This document shows positions 47,762-59,299 of a DNA stretch of 64,000 nucleotides, piece after piece; position 1 is the first letter of the stretch; the number at the start of each line of letters is the position of its first letter. This stretch comes from Cristatella mucedo (taxonomy: Eukaryota > Bryozoa > Phylactolaemata > Cristatellidae), in NCBI GenBank assembly GCA_009760855.2, contig WPIO01000104.1, positions 1,358,501 through 1,422,500 on the forward strand, written 5' to 3'. The position numbers and the translations under genes were made by a program. The notes beneath the pieces are model-generated. The model searched no databases, was not told where the DNA came from, and saw only the letters and a program-made list of their open reading frames with translations.

Positions 47762-48000
47762 GTAAGGGTAGCGGAGCGAAAGAAGTTCCGCTGCAGTGCG
47801 CTGCCCGATGACCTGGTGTGACGCCAAGCGCAGGACTAGGGGTTCGCGTCCAGACAGACTCGAGCGAGCCATCGTGGTGCTTGGACGCTCAAGACCACAA
47901 GACTCCTGTGCTAAATCCGACAATAGCAGGAACAGCTAAATAAACATATTGTACTTGATCAATACCATCGCCGGAGAATTCCTCGTGTAACTGATAACAA
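47762..48000 (+). other. Unassigned sequence with a possible tRNA-like B box
   Basis: GGGTTCGCGTCC near 47840 fits a pol III B box. The right end (ACTTGATCAATACCATCGCCGGAGAATTCC) resembles a degenerate LINE-A hairpin end. It may be another SINE. Confidence 0.3.
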
Positions 48001-48246
48001 TTGGCGTGTCCTTCAACACCGTCAGCATCTTCAAGTCGACTGATGGTAAAGTTAATGCTGTATGCTATAATTATTACATCCTTTTATTGCATTGATCTCT
48101 AGTGAAGTGTGTTTTTAAAAATGATTTGCTATTTGTGAGTACATTTTTTAAATTTAAGAACAAGACAAAAGTCGCAGTGATTTTGAGGGTGTCGTAGCTG
48201 TTTCATTGCGTTTCAATTCACTTCAATGGGGAAGTAATGTAATGTA

Positions 48247-48720
48247 ATGTATCTCCATCAGTAACTCCACAAAGTCATAAAGACCATGTGGGTGTTACGC
48301 AGGAGAGTTTTGTATAGCGCACTCACAGCCTAAGCGGCTTTCGGTACGCATTCGGTAGCCAACAGACTTCGTCTCACGCAACAAAGAGAAAGTGGGAAGC
48401 ATAGCAGAGTTAGGAGAGCAGTTGAGGTAGTGAGTAGCATAGAAGTAGCAGTTCAGGACCGCTGAAAAAGATGTGCCATAGTCGGCAGTTGCAGAGTAGA
48501 TGCCGTTACGTAAGAATTGTGGAAGCGAGTTCCACAGTCTAGGACCTGCAGAGCTAAAGCTTCTTGATTTGACATATGAGTTATGTGAGTTACGAGCTCC
48601 GTCTGGGAATGAATTAAACTCATTGCCATTGTATTTTCTTTTCCAGCCCCGGGGAAATAGGAGAAAACCGAAGGTGCTAGTTAACTTTCTCGTAACTCTT
48701 AAAACTGTGCAGTCGACAAA
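48247..48720 (-). mobile_element. LINE family B 3' fragment, minus strand
   Basis: The minus strand encodes SRSFSSAGPRLWNSLPQFL and SPNSAMLPTFSLL, then the 3' UTR and an AATGT-rich tail on the left. Upstream text continues to about 48720. Confidence 0.75.
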
Positions 48721-48754
48721 GATCATCCGAGGAACCACATAAGTACGGCGTAAC

Positions 48755-50235
48755 TCAGGGCTCTGTGCTCGGTCCGCATCTTTTCACAGTCTATACTTCA
48801 AACCTTGTTAGTAAGCTCCAATCTGGCTTTTGAGCTAATCACTCTACAGAATCAGCATTGCTTCGGGTGTACAACGCCCTACTTAGGAATGCAGACATGA
48901 GTAAAGTATCTCTGCTTGTTTTGCTCAATCTTTCGGAAGCTTTTGATATTATCGATCACCAATTCCTTCTAGTGCGCCTCTCATCTCACCTGGGCATCAA
49001 TGGCACTGCTCTGCAATGGTTCAGGTCCTATCTCAGTGGCAGACTCCGGAGTATTTGTGTGAATAGACTAAGATCATCCGAGGTACCTCTGAAATATGGG
49101 GTACCTCAGGGCTCCGTGCTAGGTCTGGTTTTTTTCACGGTTTATACTCTCCCTCTTGCTGATGTGATTGCCAAGCACAATCTAGGCTTTCACTTCTATG
49201 CAGACGACACTCAGTTGTACCTGTGCTTTGATCCCTCCCAGCCTTCGAGCATCTCGAATTCTCTTAACTCCCTTGCTGCATGTATTGATGATATTCTCAC
49301 ATGGATGGCAGGAAACTTTCTGAAATTAAACGACGACAAAACCAACTTGCTAGTTATCGGAAAACTAATTGGGATTCAGAAATTTGAAAGGCTAACACTA
49401 ACAATCAGCTCTGCCAGCATATCTCATATTTAATCTACATGAAATCTAGGTGTCGTGTTCTAAAGTGCGCTTTCATTGGACGACCACTTCAGCTCCACAG
49501 TAAAGTCTGCATACTTTCAGCTACACGACATTACTATAATTCGGGATTGTTTAGACAGGAATACCACATCTAAATTGGTTCATGCATTTGTGACATCCCA
49601 TCTTGACTGCTGCAACTAACTGCTTGCTGGTCAACCGGCCTGTGCAATCAGGCGCTTACAGCTGGTGCAAAACTCTGCAGCTAGACTTGTTTTTCGTGAG
49701 CGTCGCAGTTGCCACATCACACCAGTTCTCTCCGACCTGCACTGTCTCCTAATCAAACAGCGCATCGACTTCAAGGTTCTGTCACTTACTTTTAGACTCC
49801 TTCATTCTCTGTCTCCAGCCTTCTTATCAGAACTACTCTCCTATCAGGAGAAAAATCGTGAAACCCACTGTTCCGACTCGAATCGCCTAGCCATAACTCG
49901 TACAGATCTCAAAACCGTTAACGACCATGTCTTTAGTTCGCTCGCATGCTCCCAAATCCCGGAGCGCACTACAGACTCACGTCAAAACGTCCCCTGAGAC
50001 GACGATATTTAAAAAGAAGGAATAAAGGAACCTCTTTGCAACAGCATTTGATTGGTCTTTGTGATTCATCCTTAGTTTGCGTGTAACTACTGACCTGCTC
50101 GTGCCTGCTGCTTAGGGTGCCTGGTGCTTGAAGATGAGCTACGACCAAATATTTGGTATATATGCTTTATATCTGTAAAAGTGCCTTGAGGAAGATATTC
50201 GGTTCTCTGAAGGCGCTATACAAACGTTTTATTAT
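48755..50235 (+). mobile_element. LINE family A copy, plus strand
   Basis: The RT frame 48858-49433 contains LLVLLNLSEAFDIIDHQFLL, KYGVPQGSVLG and FHFYADDTQLYL, with the catalytic FYADD kept. Then a stop, broken middle, and C-terminal frame (49665-49997, [17 protein letters not shown]). The 3' hairpin is at about 50175-50215. The diverged 3' end lacks the long ATT tail. Confidence 0.8.
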
Positions 50236-50239
50236 CATT

Positions 50240-50869
50240 GTTATCGCAACAGTCGCATGAAGGAATCTCCTTCTCAGCATGTCTCACAAGGAACGCCACA
50301 TACAGGAAGATATTGCCTCCGATATGAATTTGATCGTTGTTCGGCAAACGCTGCAACAGCAACAAACAAACTGTAACTGCAAAAAGCAGCCGCTGACAAT
50401 GGCCGTTGCATGCAGTGACAATAATCGCCTCCGGTCTGCCGACCAAGGGTCGAGAAGTCAAATGTTATTGCGATTAGATTTAGCATCTCTTAGTGACGTC
50501 ACGACTTTTACGTCCGAGCATTCGACAAAGAAAATCAGTTCGTGTTTCTATCAATATCCACCAGCGGCGGCGGCGGCAGCAGCAGCAGCAGCGCTAGGAA
50601 TGAGGCCATCACCATCGAGTTACCAGGAGCAAGCAGCAGAGCTTCTCAGGCAGGCACGGAAAACGAGCGTTAGCTGCACTCGGCTGGGCCACTGTCGCCC
50701 ACCTCGTTGTGCCATAGAGCCACAGAGTGGCAGTCACTCTTTGCTAGATGGATCTTTGCCGGACCGAGAAGATGCTCGACCATGACCCTCAAGCGTCGAG
50801 CGAGATGGCGAGATGGTCGTCAGGATGCCCGTCCAATGAGAGCTGAGAGCTTCATGCGCCGCCGCCGCC

Positions 50870-50914
<45 letters not shown>

Positions 50915-53305
50915 TTCCCGCCATTGCCATTTGCTGGGGGCTACGCTTCGAACGGCGACAGCGAGGAACGTTTAAGCATCCAACGTGGAGGCGACGTCTG
51001 CGACGACTTCTTTCGCAGGAAAACATTTTTTCGCGATTGCACGCCATTTTATTAATAGCATTTCAACCTGTCAAATGGCGCCTAAAGGTCATCCGAAGGT
51101 CATTTGAATCCCAGGAACATTTGCGTTTTCTCGTGGTGCAAGTCGGATAGCTCAGCGACTTTTCAGCTGCTGACGTGCATTGTCAGTGGCTCTTAAATAA
51201 TGTGCTAAAGTAAGCCACATCAACGCAGCACCAAAGTTATTTTCTTAAGTTATATTATTTTAGTTTAAAGTTATTTATTATGAAGGTGTTACAGTTATTT
51301 TTTTTGGATCCACGAGAAAGACCACACGTGGTTTGCTTACAACTGACGCAGTACTGCCTCAAGCATCAGGATAGTCTGATCAGCTTCTGAAGTTCTGTTC
51401 AACTATTTGAATACCAACAATATTGTAATAATCTGGAGCAGTGCCGGAGCTTTAAGCGTAAGTGGAACGCCGCGAGACAAAGAGCATTGACGAAGTTTGA
51501 GAAAGTAGCATTGTAAGATACTCCAGTAGCCACGATTGAAATACTCGTAAGCATGTCATCGGAATGAATAGGAAAGAATTTGTAAAGGCAGAGTCAAGGC
51601 CATTGACCTAGGTCTTAGCCACTGGACTTTGAATGAGTTAATCTTCTGGGCGCTTTGTAGTGATCCTCCTGCTCGCCGTTAGCGTTCTCCCCATAAAATA
51701 ACGAACGGAAGGGACGTGTATCTAAAATCTTACTCTCTATGCGAATCAGTTATGTCTGCTACCCTTCACCTTCACCTGCTTCACCTTCCAATTCACCTTT
51801 ACCTTCATCTTGTCTGCAAAAGTCCGAAGGCTGTCAATGCTTTTCGATAACTCATGCGTGCAGACCGAGGCTTTGAACCCGATCAACTGCCACATTCCTC
51901 GTCTGAGGCGGCGCGAGACGTTGCTGCCTGACGCGGCGACGAAGAACGTCGCTGTAGCTCTCTCTATCTGGGAGAGTCAATCGCTCGCCCATCCGCCCCG
52001 GTCTTCTCCTCTTGTCCAGCCACACTGTCCGGCTCTGGCGACTGTCGCTGTGGTCGAGCCTAGACCACGCCGAGCGTAGCGTACTTGATTTGATGACTGG
52101 TGTCGTGGGCTAAAACCCCGCAGAAAACGTGCCTGAATGGAGATTCGGATCTCTTTGGGGTCATATATAAACGAAGTAGATTTTCCTCTAAAGTAATCGA
52201 AACTGTCCATCCACAGTAATAATTATTAAATAATGAGCAATTATGGATCGTTCGAAGAGAACTAAATCTGAATCTAAGCTCTTTACATAGCGCGCTAGGG
52301 AACTCCACATAGTAAACATCATCTGCATTCCCTCATTCCTGTTGCTGTCTTAAACTCTCATTTTAATTTTAAAAATCAATAATTCGATACTTCTCTTTCG
52401 CTAAATTTGTATTTCCGTGCGCTTTATATTTACTTAAAAATAAATTTCCTCAAGCAACTTGTTTTTTTCTGTAGTGCTGTAGTGTACTGATTTTTCTTAA
52501 TTATTTGCTATAAGTAGCCTATTCATCATGTCATAGACAGTAAGAAGGATGAAGGCGGATGGTGGCGATTGAACTCTTAGATGGCTATTAGATGCTATCG
52601 CTGCTGCATGACCTCAGTTGCAGGGAGCTTCCTGCCGCATGAATCGAACCCAGGGACCCTGGTCGCCAAGTGCAAGAAGCTTCCGCTTTTGTCTTGATTA
52701 TCAGATATGAGATGTCGTTTCCTCAGGTGGTACCGACTGCCAGGCATTGGAAGGGAACGAAATGAAGGCGCGGTCACCAAGGCACTCTGGGTCGTTTGGA
52801 GAATAAGCTACGTATGCTGTAATCACCATAATGACGAAGCTAAAGCTGGCTGGTACCACTGATGTTCTAGATTTATTGAGTTCGTGCTAATATATCTTTT
52901 TTTTTATTTAGCAAAGAGCCACATCGTGAAAGAAGCAAGTAGATTAGAGTTACCAGAGCCTCACATGCTGGAGACTAAGAACATCTACTGAGAGGCAAAA
53001 CTGCGAGGGAACGCGCCGAGCGTGTATTTAGCAAGTTTAGGAATCGTGATCATGATCATAAGTAGATTGAGATACTTGGAAGAGATACACTTGACTGGTG
53101 CTCACGCAGAAAAGGTGTATTGAAGCAGCTGGGTTAAAGGCGAGAGAGTAGACGGGCTGCCGAGTGCTGCATGAATCGTAGAAGATTGATGTAGCAAGCG
53201 CGAATTCTAGACAGGCGGGCACTGCCTTAATCTAAGCAACGTCAAATAAGCACATGCACTATTTTGCGATACCCAAACTACTTAATTTTTCCGATAAAAA
53301 ATTCT
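50240..53305. other. Gene-free stretch between LINE and right duplicate
   Basis: No confident gene. There is a GGC/GCA-rich run at 50565-50592. A plus frame 50279-50785 has Gln- and Ala-runs but no domain. A tRNA-like B box (GGTTCGATTC on minus, about 52643) may belong to a decayed SINE. The rest is AT-rich and unrecognised. Confidence 0.4.
50871..50911. repeat. (GA)n microsatellite
   Basis: About 40 bp of GA directly after a CGCCGCCGCCG run. Confidence 0.95.
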
Positions 53306-53404
53306 ACATTAAAAGCTTGGAACTGGTTGGAGACTGTTCAAAAAAGCTTTGCTCATTTAGCTGTGAAATGTACTCAAATGCCAGTGATATAATGATTTAA
53401 TGAG

Positions 53405-54270
53405 TTATTGTTTATACCATTTACCAAATACTGGAATAGATTTAACATGACGTACAACATGGTCATAGGAGCCCATAATGGCATCGAGTTGGCCAGACCC
53501 CTTAGACAGAGATAAGGCTTGAATGCTTCGGGGAAGTCTCTCGACTACCGCTCCCACGAGCTTGCCGTCGTGGGAGTAGTAAGAATCGATCTTTCCTTCG
53601 TCAACCTTAACCACGAACACCACGTCCAGTAAGGCGTTGCTGCATATGTACAAGTCGTCATTGTACATGGAATGCTGCCACAGTTGCTGACCTCCGTGAC
53701 CGTACCCGGCGACGAGGCGTTCAGGAAACCCTCGCACCTCAGGAGCCCCCGTGCCATACAATATGGCGACTAGACTGGTCTTAGTCAGAGCCACGTCATT
53801 GGTTTTAATCGAATCCAAAAAGAAAAGCACTTCGCCCTTCTCGATGTCCATCAGCAGCAACCCTTGTGACGAGGCGACGGCAGCGAGCGCACCTTCGCAG
53901 CACAGCTTGTTCGGCACGCAAGGAATGAGGAACATGCGCTCAGCAGTCCACTGGCGGCGGCCGTGGCGGCGGCGTGCTTCCTGGCTGCGTCTCAATATGG
54001 CGATGCGCATGGATACTAGACCGGCAACGATTCGGTCATCGCTCCAAGCATCCATTGCAGTCACCACCTCGCCGAGTTTCGACCAAGAGCTGAGCGGGTC
54101 GCCGTGGAGGTTGAATTCCAACACGCCGTCCGAGGCGAGCAGGCCGAGGCATGTGGGCTTCGTAGTCATGAGGGCGATTGCTTTAAATGATCTTTCCTCG
54201 AAAACCAAAGCGTTTGAGCGGCCCCATTGTCTCAGATACCAACGCCGGAAATTGCCAACGGGAACGACAC
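53405..54270 (-). CDS. Beta-propeller terminal exon, intact (family member 4)
   Basis: Open minus-strand exon from acceptor GATTTTCTAG (start 54270) to TAA 53407-53405, about 288 residues. Blade-like repeats include VLEFNLHGDPLSSWSKLGEV and GLLLMDIEKGEVLFFL, with DVALTKTSLVAI, QQLWQHSMYNDDLY and SLSKGSGQLDAI. The entry phase matches the three paralogous exons. A phase-compatible first exon (MDNSA) lies at 58535-58520, so the protein may be only about 293 residues with no RING or B-box, unless exons in the 4.2-kb intron were missed. The intron holds a shared LINE and a younger LINE. No AATAAA was seen just after the stop. Function is unknown. Confidence 0.65.
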
Positions 54271-54839
54271 CTAGAAAATCGGAGCAGTGCAATACTTTAT
54301 CGTCTCAATCACCTTGTATAAAAAAACTGAGGTTAAGAATAGCTGGTGTAATCATGAACGGCGAAATGAGTACGAATTGCAATTAGGATCGCGCCTAAAT
54401 TTACCAGCTTGGTAAAAACTAATAGAATGCGCCTTCAGGGCTAGTTTATAGTTGAGTATTTGCACATTATGGATTTACTACGCTATGATAGCTAAGAAAC
54501 ACAATAGTATTGTTATAAATTACCAGTCCATTATACCTTTTAATAATAGCAACACTCAGGAAAATAAGGCGATCGCATAACACCCGCAGATATCTTACAT
54601 TGCATACGTTTTAAGGAAAGTGTGTCCATATGCTACGGGGTAACATGTGGTCTCAGCACGAATAGGCACTTGAAAAAACAGCCAAAAGACCTCAAAAGCT
54701 TCGATTAACATTTGCGTTTGCACCTTCTTCTATTCGTCATTAACTAAGAGGAAGTCCTGACCTGAGGAGAAAGTTATTCCGGTCCTTGGGAGCATACGAA
54801 CTTAATGTATGCTCACAAGTGATCTCGCCCTCAACTTTG

Positions 54840-56565
54840 TACCCCAATCAAGGAAGATATCAAGTCCATTGGACCCTGTGACACACTGTTATGCTCCTAC
54901 GTTGCATTGATCTGCTGATACCATGCATAACTAACATCATTTATATGTCATTAGCCTCAAGTCATGTCCCAACACCTTTCAAAAAAAGCTGTAGTTAGGC
55001 CACTTTTCAAGAAACCGACACTAGACCCAGAGAACTTGGGCAACTACCGCCCAGTCTCCCTTCTACCACTCCTATCAAAGACACCGGAGCGGGTCGTGGC
55101 GACCAGCTAAACTTATATAATGAAAATTCAAACCTGGTTAGTAAGTTTCAATCTGGCTTTTGAGCTAATCACTCCACAGAATCAGCATTGCTTCGGGTGT
55201 ACAACGCCTTACATAGGAATGCAGACACGGGTAAAGTATCTCTGCTTGTTTTGCTCGATCTTTCGGAAGCTTTTGATAATATCAATCCCCAAGTTCTTCT
55301 AGAGCGCCTCTAATCTCGCCTGGGCATCACTGGCACTGCCATGCAATGGTTCAGGTCCTATCTCAGTGGCAGATTCCAGAGTATTGACGTGAATGGAAAA
55401 AGATCATCCGACGGACCTCTGAAATATGGGGTACCTCACGGCTCCGTGCTAGGTCCGGTTCTTTTCATGGTTTATACTTTCTCTCTTGCGGATGTGATTG
55501 CCAAGCACAATCAAGGCTTTCACTTCTATGCGGGTGACACTCAGTTGTACCTGTGGTTTGATCCCTACCAGCCTTCGAGCACCTCGAATTCTCTTAACTC
55601 CCTTGCTACATGTATTGATGACATCCGCACATGAATGGCAGCAAACGTTCTCAAACTAAACGACGATAAAACTAACTTATTAGTTATGGGCAAACCCAGT
55701 ATGATTCAGAAATTGGAAAGGCTAATGCTCAGAATTGGCTCTGCCAGCATACCTCCTATTGAATCAGCTCAAGATCTAGGTGTCATGTTTCAAAGTGATC
55801 TCTCTTAAGACCACCACATCAGCTCCACAATCAAGTCTGCCTACTTTCAGATATATAACATTGCTAAAATTCAGGCTTGCTTAGGTAAGGATACCACGCA
55901 TTTGCGACATCCCGTCTTGACTTCTGTAACTCACTGCTTGCTGGTCTACCGGCATGTGCAATCAGGCAATTACAGCTGGTGCAAAACTCTGCATCTAGGC
56001 TTGTCTGTCGTGAGCGTCGCAGTTGCCACATCACACCACTTCTCGCCGACCTGCACTGGCTACCAGTCAAGCAACTGATCGACTTCAAGGTTTTGTCGCT
56101 CAATTTTAGGTCACTGCATTCTTTGGCTCCAGCCTACCTATCAGATCTAGTCCCCCATCAGGGCAAGCATAGTACAACCCGCTTTTCGGAATCCAACAGT
56201 TCACCAATACCTCGTACAGAGCTCAAATCCTTTGGAGACCGCGCTCCCTTAGTTCGATGCTCCCATGGAAGCCTGGAACTCACTCCCGAATTGCGTCGTA
56301 ACATCCTCCGACTTGACCACATTTAAAAAGAACTTGAAAACGCACCTTATTATGACAGCATTTAGTGGGTCCCTGTCATTCGTCCTTCATGTGCCTATGA
56401 ATGCTGACCCTGTGCATGTCAACCCTAACCATGTTATTTATGCTGGGTATCAAGCATGACATTGCTCACCGTTCAATAGCGTTTCCGTTTGCAGCAAATG
56501 TAAAGCGTCCAGAAAGACATACATTTATCTGAGTTCGCTTTATCAAGTGCATTATTATTATTATT
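54840..56565 (+). mobile_element. LINE family A copy in the right duplicate
   Basis: Same insertion as 35170-36965 in the left duplicate. The RT frame 55341-55634 has KYGVPHGSVLGP and FHFYAGDTQLYL, where FYADD has become FYAGD, so a catalytic Asp is lost. Additional stops are present, and the middle of the C-terminal region has a deletion near 55890. The hairpin and ATT tail are at about 56500-56565. Confidence 0.85.
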
Positions 56566-57549
56566 TTGGTCTTTTGTCGAGAATTTTAGTATGAATTAGA
56601 CCAGCATGAATAAGGGAGCACGCGTAAAAGCACACGAGACCACTGGATAGTAGGTCTATTGGCTCGTAACACTATGTGAATCGTCTTCATCAAATAGACG
56701 ATAATTCAGCTTTGCAAAGTCGCAATGCATATCGCGTGGTTGCCTCGTTCCGGCGCTCTACTGCAGTGAAATCAATATCGTAGGGGTTAGTAAGAAAATC
56801 AGAAGCCCAACAGCCCTTACCTCAGCGAGCCTAGAAAGGAGAATTCTAGTCTTTTAGGAGCACAAACATACGGGAATATATTACCAAAGCCGTTGACAAT
56901 ACAGCCAAAAACAACGTAACGAAGAGGTATCAAGCATATAGTGCCAGACAGGATGTACCTACGTCTGAAATGTCAGAAAAGGTATACAGTTTATATAGCA
57001 CAAGTAAAACTGTGATTTTGATTTAGGTCATTGGTTATAGGCCAAACTTTCGTTGCTAAATGCATCGTTAGTAGCACCTCTTACTGTTAAGGATTGCTGT
57101 TGAGTATTACCTTAGGTAACGGCACATCTTACCGACAATGGTAGCGCCTGAATACTGAGTATTTCCCGCCGAGCAAATTCAGGGTTTCCGCCTCATTCTC
57201 CAGTAGAAATATTCAGTGACAACTGCGGGTGGTTGAGCGACAGCGGATTTGTCGGGATCAATATGCAGAGAGGAATTAGGGCACAGTGAGGCACAGTGTG
57301 ACCAACCCGCTCCTCTGCTGCTACTTCATGATTATGAACTGCGACCAAAGGCATCATGCGTGACATAGAGACAGACGACTTGAAGCCTTGATCGACTTGA
57401 AGCACTGGTCCACTGATTCATTGTAGAAAAATCGGAAAAAGTGAAAAAAGTGCAAAGTGGAGAAAAGTAGAGAAAGTAGAGAAGAAGGTCCGGTGGTTGA
57501 GTAGCTCGACCCGACCAAGGTCGGGGCTGAGGTCGTGGGCTCGAGGCGC

Positions 57550-58080
57550 CTGAAAAGGTTTCGTCACTCACTTTTTGGTCACTTCATTCTTTGGCTCCAG
57601 CCTATCTCTCACATCTACTCCGCCATCAGGCCAAGCATCGTACCACCCGCTTTTCGGAATCCAACAGCCTACCGATACCTCGTGCAAACCTTAAATCCTT
57701 TGGAGACCGTGCATTTAGTTCGTATGCTCCCGGAGCCTGGAACTCCCTCCCGACCTGCATCACGATATCCCCTGACTTGATCACATTTAAAAAGAACTTA
57801 AAAACACACCTATTTAGGACAGCATTTAGTGGGTCCATGTGATTCGTCCTTCATGTGCTTATTCGTGCTGACACTGTGCATTCTGCCACTAACCACATTT
57901 GCAGACTGACCCTGTGCATGTCACCCCTAACCATGTCATTCATTTTGTTTGTTTATCAAGCATGATATTACTCACCATTCAATTGCATTTCCCTTTGCAG
58001 CAAATGTAAAGCGCCTAGACAGAGATTGAGTTATCTGAGGGCGCTTTATCAAATGCAATATTATTGTTGTTATTATTATT
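57550..58080 (+). mobile_element. LINE family A 3' fragment, right duplicate only
   Basis: The C-terminal frame (AFSSYAPGAWNSLPTC) is intact up to its stop at 57842. It is followed by 3' UTR, hairpin and ATT tail. It splits DNA that is contiguous at about 37690-37800 in the left duplicate. Confidence 0.85.
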
Positions 58081-58519
58081 AAGCTCTCTTGGGGCGCTGT
58101 ACAAATGCATTTTATATTAAGAACCAGGTCACCTATTCTGACTATTCTGCCGACCCGCTCCTCATGCTTATGAACTGCGACCAGTCGCATGACTCGCGAC
58201 ATGGAATTTAGCATTCGTCGCTCCAAGTTGAGTTTCTTTTACTGCCCTGCATTAAAATGGCTAGCGGTTTACGTACATTAGTTACAATTAAAATGGGAGA
58301 GAGGCCCGTCGAGAAAATGGCGACCGGTAAGCACTTTTGAGTAATGAGCACAGACAATGCACGCCAGCGGTTAGTTAGCACAGACTATTAGTTCGAGTGA
58401 GTGAGTTTACGAACGCAAATTAAGCTCATGGGTAATCTCGCAGGTGCACACGTTTCTTCAACGCAAAACCTCGATTCAGGGGATAAGGTAAACAATCAGC
58501 AATCTCTAGCTGCGCTTAC

Positions 58520-58535
58520 CAGCAGAGTTGTCCAT
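58520..58535 (-). CDS. Short first coding exon (MDNSA), right duplicate
   Basis: On minus, AAGATGGACAACTCTGCTG is followed by the donor GTAAGC, phase 1. It is conserved with 38087-38072, including start context and donor. The only difference is a synonymous GCG/GCT Ala change. It joins in frame (G+GT, Gly) with the propeller exon at 54270. The direct splice is inferred. Confidence 0.45.
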
Positions 58536-59245
58536 CTTGGCTTCCAGAGGGCGCTTTGCACAGTGGTGGCGAACTGGCCAGTGGAAAGTCTTCCGCGGTC
58601 GTAATGCGCTGACTATCTAAAGCCCAAGTTTCGTTATATAAAGACAAATTAGGTATATAAATAAAATATAAATACGGCAAGCATAGATAAACAGATTTTT
58701 AAATGCGTGTTTACTCGGTTCGTAATTATAATTCACTTTGATCTTTCCGCAATTAAATGGATTGTGAACTTCAAATGCTTTAGAACGGACGTCTCACGCA
58801 AAGTTCAAGCTGATCAAATTCATAATAAAAACAATCCTTCACATTTCTTGATGTTTTTTACTTGCAGTGAGAATCCCTTAAATAACCACGACGAAATTAA
58901 CAATTATTGAAGAATAAGGTTTTTTAACGTTGCCGGTGGCTGGCGGAACCGCTGACTCATGTACCACAGCAACTCTAAGTTAAACTCTAGTTACAGCAAG
59001 CGCGCATCGCCACAGACCGTGCGAGCTCATTCAACGTCCGCTACCGCTGGGTTTAAGCCTTTTCCTTCCTGGAGCCCTAGTAAACGGTGAACGTTCCAAC
59101 AATGTAATACTAGTATTGTTTATCATTAAACTAATAATTAGTTGTAGCAATTATATACTAATTATAAAATGATAACAATTAGTAATGGCAACTAATGACA
59201 ACAACAAAATAATAACGAAACAAATAAGTAATGATAATCGTATCA

Positions 59246-59247
<2 letters not shown>

Positions 59248-59276
<29 letters not shown>
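59248..59276. repeat. (AT)n microsatellite
   Basis: About 28 bp of alternating TA in AT-rich sequence. Confidence 0.9.
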
Positions 59277-59279
<3 letters not shown>

Positions 59280-59299
59280 CAATAAGTTTAAATTTTTAA

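Larger units (their letters stand above)
53310..59085. repeat. Segmental duplication, right copy
   Basis: Homologous to 32925-38755 with order kept. This copy has an extra LINE at about 57550-58080 and lacks the minus-strand LINE and the SINE of the left copy. Confidence 0.85.

Noticed and set aside
50279-50785. 168-codon plus-strand frame with Gln and Ala runs
   Set aside because: No domain was recognised, the start follows directly after a LINE end, and the Ala run is a GCN repeat. Not enough for a gene call.
53751-54386. 211-codon plus-strand frame
   Set aside because: Antisense shadow of the intact propeller exon. The minus strand aligns with three paralogues.
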